Notes: generated by a model not told the origin, from the letters alone. 64,000 bases of DNA from Antilocapra americana (GCA_007570785.1 ML662465.1:2535052-2599051); one strand, 5' to 3'. Positions 30,421 to 42,292 are shown, numbered from the stretch's first letter. Numbers and translations: made by a program.

Positions 30421-30625
30421 CATGCACATTGCTTGCAGTTCCTCCAACAAGCCAGTCCCTCTCCAGCTTCTAGGACTTTGCATGTACTAGCTAGCTTCTA
30501 CTCAACCCTCAGGTCTCAACTTAAATGGCACTCCCTCTGAGAAGTCTTTCTCTTGCCTGCCGATTGATTTAGTCTAAATTTCTATTTCGATTTTTATGTA
30601 TGTAGAAGATCACTTATGTTTCTTG
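30420..30625 (+). mobile_element. L2 LINE fragment
   Basis: 'ctctccagcttctaggactt', 'ctactcaaccctcaggtctc', 'aacttaaatggcactccctc' and 'tgagaagtctttctcttgcc' follow the L2 3' order. Confidence 0.7.
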
Positions 30626-31189
30626 ATCTTGGAGAAGTGGCCCTCTGTAGGGGTTGCCCATTGTGTCCAGACAGTGCTCTCCCCTGCTGTCTCCCAAGGG
30701 CCAGGGACTGCCTGTCCCCTAGCAGGTTCTGATCTATGTTTGTGGACACAGTTCCTCAAGATGCTGAATCATAGTTTTCTTGCCTCTAGTGTCTGCCAGG
30801 ATGCTGGTGGGTGGCCTTCCCCTTGCCTGGTGTGGCTCGATTGCCCTTGCCATGTGCTGTCCCTGATATTTATCCATTCCTAGCACCCTTTCACTGGAGG
30901 CAGGTGTGTGATCTGATGGGAAATTATAATGTGGGAACAGAGGAGAAGTGTGGAAGGATGTAGGCAGGCCTCCAAAGGCTTGGTATAAAAGAAGGAAGTT
31001 TGCTTATGTGTGAACCTTACATATACATCTGCTTGTGATGCATAAAATATCTCTGGAAAAAATATGCAAGAATCTGGTAACATTTGTTTAGTTCTAGGAA
31101 TGAGTTTAACTCCAAAAAAATGAGTCTGGGCTCTTGGGAAGATGCTTGTGGAAGAAGCTGGACTGAGGATGTTGGTTTGGTTTCTGTTC
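30626..31189. other. no gene seen
   Basis: Single-copy-looking. The frame 30596-30883 (+) has no recognisable homology. Confidence 0.35.
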
Positions 31190-31390
31190 TTTCAACACAG
31201 ATCCTGAGACTAGGATTAGGATGCAGGCGGTTTACTTGGGAGGTAATCCTGAGAAGCTCAAGTGAGGGAACAGAGAGTGAGACAGGAAGAGAGAAAAGTA
31301 GACAAGGGGTATGTTCATGAGCAGGTTCCTGCTATGGGCCCCCGGGGCTCCATCCTGCTGGAGCCCCTCTAAGGAGTCTCTGGGGTGCCA
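31190..31390 (+). mobile_element. unclassified dispersed repeat
   Basis: Same word order as 7384-7515 plus 8154-8240. Family unknown to me. Confidence 0.35.
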
Positions 31391-32396
31391 TCCCACTGTG
31401 GATTGAGGAGGTTGGGACGTTTGTCCACTGACCTCCAAGCCCCCTTAGTATTCACAGCCCCTGTTTGCACCACCACAAGTCCTGTGGTACATGCTGCAGG
31501 AAAAAGCAGCAGAGAAGATGAGTCTGTACATCTCCTGGAGGTTAAGATGGGCATCGATAGCATCTGCCCTGGGCAGGACCCACAAACCTGCAGCAGTCCA
31601 CACCTACAAGGAAACTGCTTCTACTGATGGTCTTACGGGCACAGCCTTCACAACATACCATCTGACAGCAAAGGGAGCATCAGGCCAGCCTCCTGGAGAC
31701 CAGCCTCATTTTGGAGTAACAGAGGAAACATTATTACCCCACCTCCCCTTTCCAAGATAAAGAAGCTGAATCTCAGAGATCTCACATAACCTGTCTTTGG
31801 ACACTTGGTTCCTGCTAAAGAAAGACAAATTCTCAAACTTTCCAGTATTTTTTTTTTTTTTATTGCCTATCCTAGAGGCAAGACTCAGCAAATGTTTACT
31901 AAGTACACCCATGAATGAACCAGGTTCCTTCCTTTGGCATAGAGGGAGCTCCATGGGGACTCACTCAAGTGCTGTCCAGCAGTGTCAGCACTGAGCCTGC
32001 AGGCCAGCGTGGGATAAACTCTGGGATGTCAAGTGCTGAGACTCACACAGCCAAAGCAGAAGAGTCGATGCTTGTGGATTTGGAGGGGTGACTGCCCTTT
32101 CCATCGGCTGAGGGAGCCCAGGAAGGGAGTAGCAGTCACGATTTGGGCTCTTCTTTGATATTAGTCCAACCTCAGCTGGAGAGTGTCTGTGTTTATACTA
32201 CGTGACCTCACCCTCATGGCTCTGGCTGATTAAATCTGTATGGATCAGGAGATGCAGTCCCTGACTGGGATAACTGAATCTGAGTCTCTTTGAGAATAAG
32301 ACACAGAAAGTATAGTCAGATGCTGGTGAGTGCTTGGCTTGGAAGGCCATCTGGAATCAGGGTCAGAGCTGAGACTTGGCAATTCAAAGTTAAAGT
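31391..32396. other. no gene seen
   Basis: Single-copy-looking with a T14-class homopolymer at about 31848-31861. Several overlapping short frames (31385-31994) on both strands show nothing recognisable. Confidence 0.35.
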
Positions 32397-32880
32397 GCAT
32401 GTATGTATATACAGTAGAATATTACTCAGCCATAAAAAAGAATAAAAGAATACCATTTGTAGTAACATGGATAGACCTGGAGACTATCATCCTAGGTGAA
32501 GTATGTTAGACAGAAAAAGACAAATCTCATGATCTCACTTATAGGTGGAATTGAAAAAAGTTGGTACAAATGAATTTATTTATAAAACAGAAACACACTC
32601 GAGATATAGAAAACAAACTTATGGTTATCAAAGGGGAAAGGTGGGAGGAAGGGATAAATGAGGAGTTGGGGTTAACATATGCATAGCACAGGGAACTCTA
32701 CTCAATATTCTATAATAACCTTTATGGGGAAAGGATCTGAAAAACTATGGACATGTGTACATGTATAAATGAATCACTTTACAGTGCACTTGAAACTAAC
32801 ACAACATTGTAAATCAACTATACTTCAATATAAATAAAAATTAAGTTAAAAATTAAAAAAAACAATTAAAAGAAATTTAA
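32397..32880 (+). mobile_element. artiodactyl L1 3' end
   Basis: 'cagtagaatattactcagcc', 'gtagtaacatggatagacct', 'gtatgttagacagaaaaaga', 'tagcacagggaactctactc' and 'gtaaatcaactatacttcaa', then an A-rich tail. Confidence 0.85.
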
Positions 32881-33345
32881 AAAGCCACAAGTTTCCTTAG
32901 GAATTTCTTCTATCAAAAGTGATGGAAAGTCAAAGACAAATTAGCTTACACACAGAAAGGGGATTTACAGGTTCAGGCAACTGCAAACCCCAGGATAATG
33001 TAGGCATTAGATGCTGCTTGATGTAGGGGCTCATATGATATCATAAGACCTACTTCTTTCTTTATCACTGAGCTCTGCTCTACTCCACATGAAGGCTTTA
33101 CTCTAAAATAGGAATAATCTTGGTAGTTCTACGATGACTTCAGCAACTCCAAAACCTACATCCGCCATCTTGAAGCCTCCCAGTAAAGATGGAAAGTGTC
33201 TTTCCAGGATGTTCCAGCAAAGCCTCATTGCATCCTATTGACTCTGGTTGGACCATGAGAATCACTTCTGGGACCAGAGGAAATCTATTGAGATGATTGG
33301 ATAAAGCATGGCAACAAGCTGCATCCCAAGCTTTGGGCAAGGAGA
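32881..33345. mobile_element. possible ancient repeat, class unsettled
   Basis: 'aaaacctacatccgccatct' and 'ccagcaaagcctcattgcat' echo a mammal-wide repeat pattern, but I cannot name it. Confidence 0.3.
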
Positions 33346-33774
33346 CCTTAACCGAATCATATGGAGTGACAGAAGGAAGGCGAGGGTCCCCAAATACTTA
33401 GAAGAAGAATGATTGGATGCTGGGGAATCCATTATACCATTGCTAAATAACAGACAAGGTAAGAGAGGGGATAAGAGAGAGAGGGGATCTTGGTCTTACA
33501 GAGAGGGACAGAGAAAGACCAAGCGGAGGAAAAAGAGAGAAATCCTGTTAGCATCTCCCCTTCATAGTCTTCTATCCATTCCCAGAAATACCATGTGGAA
33601 ACACCTTTGCATTGTTACAATGAACTCCCCTTTTTTCTCTAGAATTTCTGTTTCTTATCATCACCAGCCCCAAACTCAGACAGAGAAATGGTCATTTACC
33701 CTGGCCACCTGGACAGATGGCTGGGTTGACACAACAGGAGGGAGCCTCGTGTCTAGATGCACTTCAGCAGATGA
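33346..33774. other. no gene seen, purine-rich tract
   Basis: A strongly purine-biased tract lies at about 33455-33545. A 122-residue plus frame (33413-33781) is driven by this bias and has no homology I recognise. Confidence 0.4.
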
Positions 33775-34200
33775 ATCATGAGTTCCCACCATTTCAGCAT
33801 TAATTTCACGAACAGCAATTGTCTCCCCAGTTACTAAGCACTGTTAGTCCTAATTAACCAGTTTGCAGGCAATTTTTCAACCTATCAAGGAGTGAAATAA
33901 AATAATGAGCTCAGCTAAGAAGGACTGGAAAAGCAGTGAGTTCACTGGGGAAATGATGTTTTATTACCAATTCCACTCAGGGTTAAGCTACAGAGTTCTT
34001 TTTTTTTCCCCACTTTCATTCTAATCGTACCTTAGAGTCAGGAGAATCGTGTCAGGATATTAAGATGAAAGATGCTTCTATGTTTCCCTTATGAAAGAGC
34101 TCGATTTAATTCATGATTACACTCAGTTAATTTGGATGCCTTAATGATTCCTTTCGCAGGGAAAGGAATCCGATGAATGAGTCATGCCCGCCTCATCCCA
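33775..34200. other. candidate conserved noncoding block
   Basis: Repeat-free, AT-rich but not low-complexity, with TAATTA (33851-33856), several ATTAAT/TAATG cores and TGAGTCA (34178-34184, AP-1 type). The best-looking enhancer candidate by eye. Function is inference. Confidence 0.35.
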
Positions 34201-34337
34201 TGGCATTTCTAAGGAATTTCTCCATTAGAAAACAAAACATTAAAAAATCATGTCCTTCTGTTTCCAGATGTGTTTTTAGACTTTGACATCCTCTCATTTT
34301 GATGGTGTGAATCAACAGAAAGATCCAGGAGAAGTAG

Positions 34338-34424
34338 ATTGAGGGCAGGAGGAGAAGGGGGTGACAGAGGATGAGATGGCTGGATGACATCACCAACTTT
34401 TTTTGATCAATCTCCGGGAGAGAG
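34338..34424 (+). mobile_element. BovB LINE fragment
   Basis: 'gattgagggcaggaggagaa', 'agaggatgagatggctggat' and 'caatctccgggagagag'. Its extreme 3' end is missing where the next SINE begins. Confidence 0.85.
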
Positions 34425-34426
34425 TG

Positions 34427-34640
34427 GGCTTCCCAGGTGGTGCTAGTGGTAAAGAACCCTCCTGCCAATGCAGGAGACGTAAGAGATGCTAGTTAGATCC
34501 CTAAGTTGGGAAGATCCCCTGGAGGAGAGCATGGCAACCCACTCCAGTATTCTTGCCTGGAGAATCCCCATGGACACAGGAGCCTGGCGGGCTATGATCC
34601 ACAGGGTTGCAAAGAGTCGGACACGACTTAGCGACTAAAC
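34427..34640 (+). mobile_element. Bov-tA SINE
   Basis: Complete plus-strand copy from 'gggcttcccaggtggtgcta' to 'acacgacttagcgactaaac'. Confidence 0.94.
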
Positions 34641-35277
34641 AAAAAGGGAGCAGACTAACTTGTCAGTATCTCAAAGTCCTAAGTCCTTCATGACCTGGTT
34701 TTCCTTGTCTTTCTCTGCTCCAGTGTTTCCACTCCTTGCCTGGACTCATACGTCAGGTACGCAGTAAGTGCCCATTGAAGGAAGAAGCAGCCCCCTCCCC
34801 AGCTCAGCACCCTCCCGTGCACTCCATCCTGCTGGCCCCTAGGGGGAGCTGCTCCCCCTTCAACACTTGGTCCAAGTCTGGAGTCACTGTTTCTTGTTCC
34901 CTTGAGCAGAGCTGAGACAGGCTGACATTTCCACAAAGAGCATCACTGAAAATGTGTGAGGGGATTGGGAAGTAAACAAGGAAGATGCAAGAACACATAA
35001 AATGTTCATCTTTCTTTATGATCTGATCATCAGAATTCTAATCAAAGTGGCTGAAAGCTTTGCTAAGCTCAATTCTATCTGGCCTCTGCCAGCTGGACAC
35101 AGTTCTATCTGAGCCTCTCCGTTTCTCATCTCTGTGTGGCCAGAGCCAGCTGTTTGCCACGACAAAGGACCCTTCTTCCTAGGGCTGTAATAAAAAGTCT
35201 CTCCCTTTAATGAGTTACAGTGCTTTCCCCAAGTCAAGCATCTCCCCATCTTTAAGACACTGCCACTTTGGTTAAAG
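34641..35277. other. no gene seen
   Basis: Single-copy-looking. Minus frames at 34688-34998 and 35016-35309 show no recognisable homology. Confidence 0.35.
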
Positions 35278-35448
35278 CAGTGAGGCTTCTGTACTAGCAG
35301 CAACATCACCTGGGAACTTGTTAGAAACGCAAATTCCCAGGCCCTACCCCACCTTCTGAAATAGTGACTTCATGGGTGAGTCTAGAAATTTATGATTCAA
35401 CAAGCCCTCCAGGTGACTCTGAAGCGCATGCACATTTAAAAATCACTG
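35278..35448 (+). mobile_element. MER5-type hAT element
   Basis: 'catcacctgggaacttgtta', 'aaattcccaggccctacccc' and 'ccaggtgactctgaagcgca', with CAGTG at the left end and CACTG at the right end (inverted termini). A nonautonomous DNA transposon. Confidence 0.85.
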
Positions 35449-35738
35449 GACCACAGAAGTCAGTCCAGACAGGATAAACAGTGAAGTGAAGAATCTATTC
35501 TGTGAAGGTCATGGCTGTCGGCCATGGCCACAGCTCTCAAAAGCCTGGAAAGAGGGGCTGCTTATTATGGACACCATAAGAATAACTCTGACTTTGAAAA
35601 TCTCAGGAAAAACTCCGGGAGCCCTGCAGAAACCAAACCCAACCCTTGGGTCCCAGACCTAACTTCCTGGCTCCTATTTTATAATTTTTAAAATGAAAAT
35701 TGCTTATATTTAAGGTATACAGCATGGTGAATTTGATA

Positions 35739-35936
35739 TACCTGTGGCTCAAATGGTAAAGAATCCACGTGCATTGTGGGAGACCTGGGTTTGATATCTG
35801 GGTTGGGAAGATCCCCTGGAAGAGGGCATGGCAACTCATTCCAGTATTCTTGCTTGGAGAATTTCCATGGACAGAGGTGCCTGGAGGGCTATAGTCCATG
35901 GGGTCAGAAAGAGCTGACATGGCTGAACTGCTAAGT
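35739..35936 (+). mobile_element. Bov-tA SINE in old L1
   Basis: Plus-strand copy from 'cctgtggctcaaatggtaaa' to 'catggctgaactgctaagta'. The first few bases of the head are missing. Confidence 0.9.
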
Positions 35937-36087
35937 ACACATATCTAGTGAAATGATTAATATAGTCAAACTAGTTACAATATCATCTCCACATATAGTT
36001 AGCATTTTTGCCTGAGAGCATCTGAAATCTAGCAAATTTTCAGTATTAAATGTAATATTATTAACTTTAGTCATGATGCTGCAAGTT

Positions 36088-36290
36088 TTCCAGGTGGAAT
36101 CCTCCTGCCAATGCAGGTGGCATAAGAGACATGGGTTCGATCCCTGAATCAGAAGATCCCCTGGAGGAGGAAATGGCAACCCACTCCAGTATTCTTACCT
36201 GGATAATCCTAGGGACAGAGAAGCCTGGTGGGCTACAGTTCATGGAATTGCAAAAAGTTGGATATGACTTAAACAATGCAGCACACACAT
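36088..36290 (+). mobile_element. Bov-tA SINE, first of a tandem pair
   Basis: 'ttttccaggtggaatcctcc' to 'gttggatatgacttaaacaa'. The next copy begins directly after it. Confidence 0.9.
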
Positions 36291-36291
36291 C

Positions 36292-36485
36292 ATGGCTCAG
36301 CTGGTAGAGAGTCCACCTACAATGCGGGAAACCTGGGTTCAGTCCTTGGGTTGGAAAGATTCCCCTAGAGAAGGGAAAGGCCAACTCACTCCAGTATCCT
36401 GGCCTGGAGAATTCCATGAACTGTATAGTCCATGGGGTCGCAAAGAGTTGGACGGAGTGACTTTCACTTCACTTCACTTCACGCT
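36292..36485 (+). mobile_element. Bov-tA SINE, second of a tandem pair
   Basis: 'catggctcagctggtagaga' to 'gttggacggagtgactttca', ending in a (TTCAC)n tail at 36465-36483. L1 text resumes right after. Confidence 0.9.
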
Positions 36486-37440
36486 ATGCAGCAGCAGACC
36501 CTATGGGCTTACTCACCCCATGTAACTACACCTTTGCACCCTTTGATCAACGTGTGCCCTTTCTTTCTCCCTCTCCTGATAACCGCTGTTACACTTTCTG
36601 CTTCTATGTATGGGACTTTCTTAGATTCCACCGCTAAGCGAAATCAGGCAGGGTTTTGTTTTCCTTCTGCATCTGACAATTTATTTAGCACAATCTCCAG
36701 GTTTATCGGTGTTGCAAATGGTAGGCTTTCCTTCTTCTTTAAAGCGGAATAATATTCTATTGTATGTGGAAGATATACATACACTTGTATAAAGATATCC
36801 ATTCACTTGTTGATGGACAGGTAGGTTGTTTCTGTATCCTGGTTATTGCGAGTAATGGTGCAATAAATATGAGAGTACAGGTGTTGCTTTGAGATACTGC
36901 CTTCGTTTCCTTCGAGTATAAACCCAGAAGAGAGAGTGCTGGATCAGAGGATAGGTCTATTTTTAGCTTTTTAAGGAAACGTTGTGCTGCTTTCCGTAAT
37001 GGCTGTACAAGTTTACATCCCCACCAACAGTGCTCAAGTTTCCCCTGTCGCCACATCCTTGTCAACACCTGTAGTCACTTGTTTTCTTGACGACAGCCAT
37101 TCTAACAGGTGTGGGAGGTGATAGCTCTCTGTGGTTTTGATTTGCATTTCTATGATGATTAATGGTGTTGAGCGCCTTTTCCTGTACCCGTTGGCCATTT
37201 GTATGTCTTCTTTGGAAAAATGTCCATTCAGGGCCTCTGCCCATTTAAAAATCTGATGATTTGTTTGCTATTGGTTTTTTTGAGTTTCTTATATATTTTG
37301 GATGCTAACCCCTCTCATATATGTGGTTTGCAAGCATTTTCTCCCAAATTGTAGGCTGTCTTTTCATTTTGTTAATTGTCTTATGGCAGAGATCTCAAAC
37401 TCCTGGATACTAGAATTATGAGTTTGTAAAGTTCATGTTG

Positions 37441-37650
37441 GGGCTTCCGTGATGGGTCAGGTGGTTATGAATCAGTCTGCAGTGTAGGAGACCTGGGTTC
37501 AATCTCTGGATTGGGAAGGTCCCCTGGAGAAGGGAATGACTACATACTGGAGTATTCTTGTCTGGGGAATTTCATGGACAGAGGAGCCTGGCAGGCTACA
37601 GTCTGTGGGATGGCAAAGAGTTGTACACGATGGAATGATTTTCACTTTTC
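37441..37650 (+). mobile_element. Bov-tA SINE
   Basis: 'gggcttccgtgatgggtcag' through 'agagttgtacacgatggaat'. Diverged but complete. Confidence 0.9.
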
Positions 37651-38490
37651 TCATGGCCTGTATAGTGTTTTAAATCATTTTAAATTAGTTGCTTATTTTT
37701 TTAAAATTGGGATTTTTATGCGAAAATTTGAATTTCTGGATTTTTCTGAAAAGCCAGAAAATCTGGTTTGCATTCTCCAGATTTGCTTCAGTCCCAACCA
37801 CTCTCTGCTGTGTTCCCAACGCTGAGGTTGACTGCCAGTCATCATTTATCCTTGTGCTTGTCCTCTTGTTTTACTTATTTTGCATTGCGGGGAATGCAAA
37901 AACCAAGTCTGGAACCCATACTGTTTTTATCAAAAGGGAGAAGATGTAGACTAAAGAGGACGGAGGCGGTGGTTAAGAGAAGTGCAGGGTTAATGTAACA
38001 GGATTAATTTCTTGAGGAACTGAAGAATAAGTGTAAATGTTTAACCTGAAAGCTAAACATAAGTTCCATCAAAAGAATGCAACTTAAGATGGCAACTTAA
38101 TATACATTATTCTAAATCATTCTTTACTGTTTTGGCTGAATAATCATTTGCAATCAAGACTCCTGTATTATGATTATCAGTGTATTCTTAGTAGATCCTA
38201 CTGTCTTGTGAGTTTCTCTTCTGATTCTGCAGTTATGTTATACTTGCTCATGAGTGACAGATCAAACAGTATATATTAGATTCTGAAAGTATAATCGAGA
38301 AAGGGTTTCTGCCATGCCCATCAGCAATATGGATCAGAAATGGGTGACCAAGATCTGGTGGGGCAGGTTAGCTAAGCTGTGAATGCTGCCTTAAATAAGG
38401 GGGTTCAGGAGGGCTTCGGGGACCCTGGCACCAGCTGAAAAGCTATTCAAACCTCTAGGAATCCAAACTAGCAGGTGGTTAGAATTAGGA
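37651..38490. other. no gene seen
   Basis: Repeat-free AT-rich DNA. Two overlapping plus frames (37689-37998) have no recognisable homology. Conserved noncoding DNA is possible but no strong motif cluster was seen. Confidence 0.35.
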
Positions 38491-38732
38491 AACAGGTTCT
38501 GGAAAGAATTGATAAGCTGAACTTTGTTAAAATTAAGTATTTCTGCCCTTTGAAAGATACTACTGTCAAAAGAATAAAAAAGTCAAGCCACATACTGGGA
38601 AAAATGTTTGCAGAAAACATCTGAGATATTAATCAAGCTACACAAAGAACTCTTAAAACACAACACAAGAAAACAAACAACCTGATTAAATTAGACCAAA
38701 GTAATAGACTCTGCACTAAAGAAGATCTGCAG

Positions 38733-38972
38733 ATGGTGAATAAGCTCATGAAAAGATGTTCTACATCATATGTCATCAGAGAAGTTAACAGTAAAACAAT
38801 GAAATATTACTACATACCTATTAGAACATTCAAAATCCCATACACTGACAATACCAAATGCTGGGAAGGATATGGAGCAACAGGAACCCTCTCTCACTGC
38901 TGGCAGGAATGCAAAATGGTGCAGCTGCTTTGGAAGACAGTTGGTTTCTTACAAAACCAAACACATTCTTAG
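38733..38972 (+). pseudogene. L1 ORF2p C-terminal remnant
   Basis: A 79-residue open stretch carries 'LMKRCSTSYVIREV', 'KCWEGYGATGTLSHCWQECK' and 'LLWKTVGFL', the C-terminal cysteine-rich segment of L1 ORF2p. Flanking frames are broken, so it is a relic. Confidence 0.8.
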
Positions 38973-39196
38973 AATGTGATCCAGCAATTACACTCCTTGA
39001 TATTTATGCAAATACTCCTTGGTATTTATGCCCACACAAAATTCTATGCAAGGATGTTTGTAGCAGCAAGATTTGGAAGAAATCAGATGCTGCTTAGTAG
39101 GTGAATAGATGAATAAAACTGTGGAACACCCAGACAGTGAAGTATTATTCAGTACTAAAAAGAAATAAGCAATCAGTCCATGAAAAGACATAGAAG

Positions 39197-39670
39197 AAGC
39201 TTCAGTTCAGTTCAGTCGCTCAGTCATGTCCGACTCTTTGCAACCCCATGGACTGCAGCACACTAGGCCGCCCTGTCCATCACCAGTTCCCAAAGCTTAC
39301 TCAAACTCACATCCATTGAGTCGGTTATGCCATTCAACCATCTCATCCTCTGTCGTCCTCTTTTCCTCCTATCTTCAAACTTTCCGAGCATCAGGGTCTT
39401 TTCCATTGAGTCAGTTCTTCACATCAGGAGGCCAAAGTATTAGAGTTTCACCTTCAGCATCAGTCCTTCCGATGCATATTCAGGACTGACTTCCTTTAGG
39501 ATGGACTGGTTGGATCTCCTTGCAGTCCAAGGGACTCTCCAGAGTCTTCTCCAATACCACAATTCAAAAGCATCAATTCTTTGGCACTCAGCTTTCTTTA
39601 TAGTCCAACTCTCACATCCATACATGACTACTGGAAAAACCATAGCTATGACTAGATGGACCTTTGATGG
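39197..39670 (-). mobile_element. BovB LINE 3' end
   Basis: 'ttcagttcagtcgctcagtc', 'catcctctgtcgtcctcttt', 'catcagtccttccgatgcat', 'ttggatctccttgcagtcca' and 'actctcacatccatacatga', the longest BovB piece here (about 470 bp). L1 text resumes at 39678. Its minus frame 39440-39643 keeps the BovB C-terminal region ('[10 protein letters not shown]'). Confidence 0.93.
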
Positions 39671-40164
39671 TTAATAAGTGAAAGAAGTTATATTGAAAAG
39701 GCTGTATACCGTATGATTCCAACAATACGACATTCTGAAAAAGGCAAACTGGAGACAAAAAGATCATGGTTGCCAGGGATTGAGAGGGAAGGAGGGATGA
39801 ATAGGTAGAGCAGAGAGAATTTTTAGGGCAGTATATGGAATACAGTTTATTCTGTATGATACCATAATTATGGATACATGTCATTATACATTTGTACAAA
39901 CCCATAAAATGTACTACATCACGTGTGAATTCTTATGTGAACTAGGGACTTTGGATGATAATGATGTGTCAATGCAGGCTCATTAATTATTAAAAAAAAT
40001 CCTACTCTTGTGAGAGATATTAATAGAGAAGGCTATGCACATGTAAAGATGGAATATATATGGGAAATCTCTGTATATTCTGCTAAATTTTGCTGTGAAA
40101 TTAGAACTGTTCTAAAAATAAAGTCTACTTTAAAAAGAAAGTTCTGCAGTAGTCTACATACAAA

Positions 40165-40500
40165 GTCTTAGACATCACTTTAGCTATCTACTGTTGTTCG
40201 ATAAACCCCAACAAAACTCAGTGGGCTGGTTCCTTTGCTGTTTTTGCCTGGTCTCACTCATGTGACTGAATTCCACTGCAGAGTTGGCTTGGCTGGAAGA
40301 TGCAAGATGGCCCAGCTGGCATGCCTGGCAGTTAGTGCTGGCTGTTGACTGAGACATCTTGGTTCTCCTCCACGTGGCCTCTTATCCTGCAGGAGGCTAG
40401 ACTAGCTTCCTGATACACTGGTGTCAGTATCGTGTTCCCAGAGAATGAGCCCCAGTGTGCAGGCGCTCATCGTCAAGCCTCTGCTTGTACCATGTTTGCG
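40165..40500. mobile_element. ancient mammalian repeat, class unsettled
   Basis: 'caacaaaactcagtgggctg', 'gcctggtctcactcatgtga', 'gatggcccagctggcatgcc' and 'ggttctcctccacgtggcct' follow a mammal-wide repeat I cannot name with confidence. Confidence 0.45.
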
Positions 40501-40508
40501 TGTGTCCT

Positions 40509-40723
40509 ATGCTATTATTCTTTAGTCATTCAGTCATGTCTGACTCTTTTGCGACCCCATGGACTATAGCCCACCAGGCTCCCCTGTCTATGGGATTTCC
40601 CAGGCAAGAATACTGGAGTGGGTTGCCATTGACTTCTCCAGGGGATCTTTCCAATGCAGGGATGGAACCATATCTCTTGCATTGGCAGACAGATTCTTTA
40701 CCCCTGAGCCACCAGGGAAGACC
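40509..40723 (-). mobile_element. Bov-tA SINE
   Basis: 'ttctttagtcattcagtcat' to 'tgagccaccagggaagacc', complete minus-strand copy. Confidence 0.94.
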
Positions 40724-40974
40724 CTGCATGCATCCTACAAGCCAAAGCCAATCCCAGGGGCCAAGCCCAGAGTCAGTGTGGAGGGGAATACACAAGAGCG
40801 GATAATGGAATGGGTGATGCAGTGGGACCCTGACTATGACAAAGTATCTAGGGCAGCACAGTAGTAAGCAATTAACTGATTTGCAGTGGACCCTGTACCA
40901 ACTGGCCTCAAGCCAGTGCACTTAACCCTCTGGTAGGGTGACCCATAGACACTTTCGTTTCTTGGTTCTTTTTA

Positions 40975-41600
40975 ACTTTTATTTTTGATAGCTCTTAAAG
41001 TATTATTTATTTTAATTTTACATTGGAGCAGATATTCTATTGTGTATATATATACCACATCTTCCTTATCCAGTCATCTGTCAATGGACATTTAGGTTGC
41101 TTCCATGTCCTGGCTATTGTAAATAGTGCTTCAGTGAACATGGGTGCCTATATCTTTTCTAATCATATTTTTCTCTGGATATATGCAGGGTCAGACGGTA
41201 GTTCTGTTTTTAGTTTCTTAAGAAACCTGCACACCGTTCTCTGTAGTGGCTGTGCCAGTTTGCATTCCTACCTACAGTGTAGGAGGGTCCCCTTTTCTCC
41301 AAACCCTCTCCAGCATTTATTATTTGTAGTTTTTGATGATGGCCATTCTGACTGGTGTGACGTAATATCTCCTTGTTGTTCTTATTTGCATTTCTCTAAT
41401 AATTAGTGATGCTGAACATTTTCTCACGTGCCTCTTGGCCATCTGCCTGTCTTCTGTGGAGAAATGTCTGTCAGTCTATCGCCTATTTTTTGATTGGGTT
41501 GTTTATTTTTCTGATTTTGAGCTGCCTAAGTTGTTTATAAATTTTGGAGACCAATCCCTTGTCAGTAGCATAGTTAGCAAATATTTTCTCCCATTCAAAT
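40975..41600 (-). mobile_element. ruminant/artiodactyl L1, ORF2 end
   Basis: 'cagatattctattgtgtata', 'aggttgcttccatgtcctgg', 'tagtggctgtgccagtttgc', 'ccaaaccctctccagcattt' and 'caaatattttctcccattc'. 5' truncated at about 41600. Confidence 0.85.
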
Positions 41601-41990
41601 TGAAGTATAATTGATTTATAATATTATATTAGTTTCAAGTATATGACATAGTGATTCAATATTTTTATAGATTATACTCCATTTAAAGTTATTACAAAAT
41701 GATGGCTATAATTCTCTATGCTGTATAATATATGCTTGCTGCTTATTTATTTTATACAGAGTAGTTTGTACCTGTCAGTCCCACACCCCTATTTTGCCCT
41801 CCTCCCCTTACTCTCCCCACTGGTCATCACCAGTTTGTTCTCTATATTTGTGTCTATTTCTGTTTTGTTATATAGATTCATTTATTTTGATTTTTAGATG
41901 GTACATGTCAGTGATAGCATAGACATTTTGTCTTTGTCTGAGTTATTTCACTAAGCATAATATCCTCTAGGTCCGATAATACCATCTAGG
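41601..41990 (-). mobile_element. artiodactyl L1 3' part (minus)
   Basis: 'attgaagtataattgattta', 'agtttcaagtatatgacata', 'ctcctccccttactctcccc' and 'ttcactaagcataatatcct'. It serves as the uninterrupted reference for the split copy at 24838-26330. Confidence 0.78.
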
Positions 41991-42048
41991 TTTTTGATAG
42001 ATTTTGTTGATTTTGATAGGGCCATTTTAAGGAGAAAACAGGTTTCTT

Positions 42049-42292
42049 TTTTTTGTTGTTGTTGTTGTCTCTATTTCTTTCTTTCTTTACATTATTGTGT
42101 TGGTTTTGCCATACATTAACATGAATCGCCATGGGTATACATGTGTTCCCCTTCCAGAACCCCCCTCCCACCTCCCTTCCGATTCCATCCCTTTGGGTCA
42201 TCCCGGTGCACCAGCCCTGAGCACCCTGTATCATGCATCAAACCTGGGCTGGCGACTCATTTCACATATAATAATTTACATGTTTCAATGTC
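42049..42292 (-). mobile_element. ruminant L1 3' tail with perfect 16-bp TSD
   Basis: About 244 bp of minus-strand L1_BT-type tail ('ttgtgttggttttgccatac', 'acccccctcccacctccctt'). AGAAAACAGGTTTCTT occurs at 42033-42048 and 42293-42308, the longest perfect TSD seen. Confidence 0.94.

Larger units (their letters stand above)
35680..37385 (-). mobile_element. old L1 (minus), ORF2 end and 3' part, split
   Basis: Reverse L1 order: 'aaggtatacagcatggtgaa', 'gaaatgattaatatagtcaa', 'caccctttgatcaacg', 'attccaccgctaagcgaaat', 'ggataggtctatttttagct', 'gttttgatttgcatttctat', 'ttggaaaaatgtccattcag' and 'agcattttctcccaaattgt'. Interrupted by three Bov-tA copies. Minus frames (36757-37244) keep broken ORF2p C-terminal pieces such as '[14 protein letters not shown]'. 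Confidence 0.83.
38505..40140 (+). mobile_element. old L1, ORF2 end and 3'-UTR, split by BovB
   Basis: 'agctgaactttgttaaaatt', 'gctcatgaaaagatgttcta', 'tctcactgctggcaggaatg', 'atccagcaattacactcctt', then after BovB 'tatgattccaacaatacgac', 'tcatggttgccagggattga', 'gataatgatgtgtcaatgca' and 'aaataaagtctactt'. This is a long, readable L1 3' end. Confidence 0.85.

Noticed and set aside
33413..33781. Basic, arginine/lysine-rich 122-residue frame as a nuclear protein
   Set aside because: Composition is produced by a purine tract. No start context, homology or splice support.
36465..36483. (TTCAC)n as a CRISPR-like or satellite array
   Set aside because: Four short units in a SINE tail, with no spacers. 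A slippage product.
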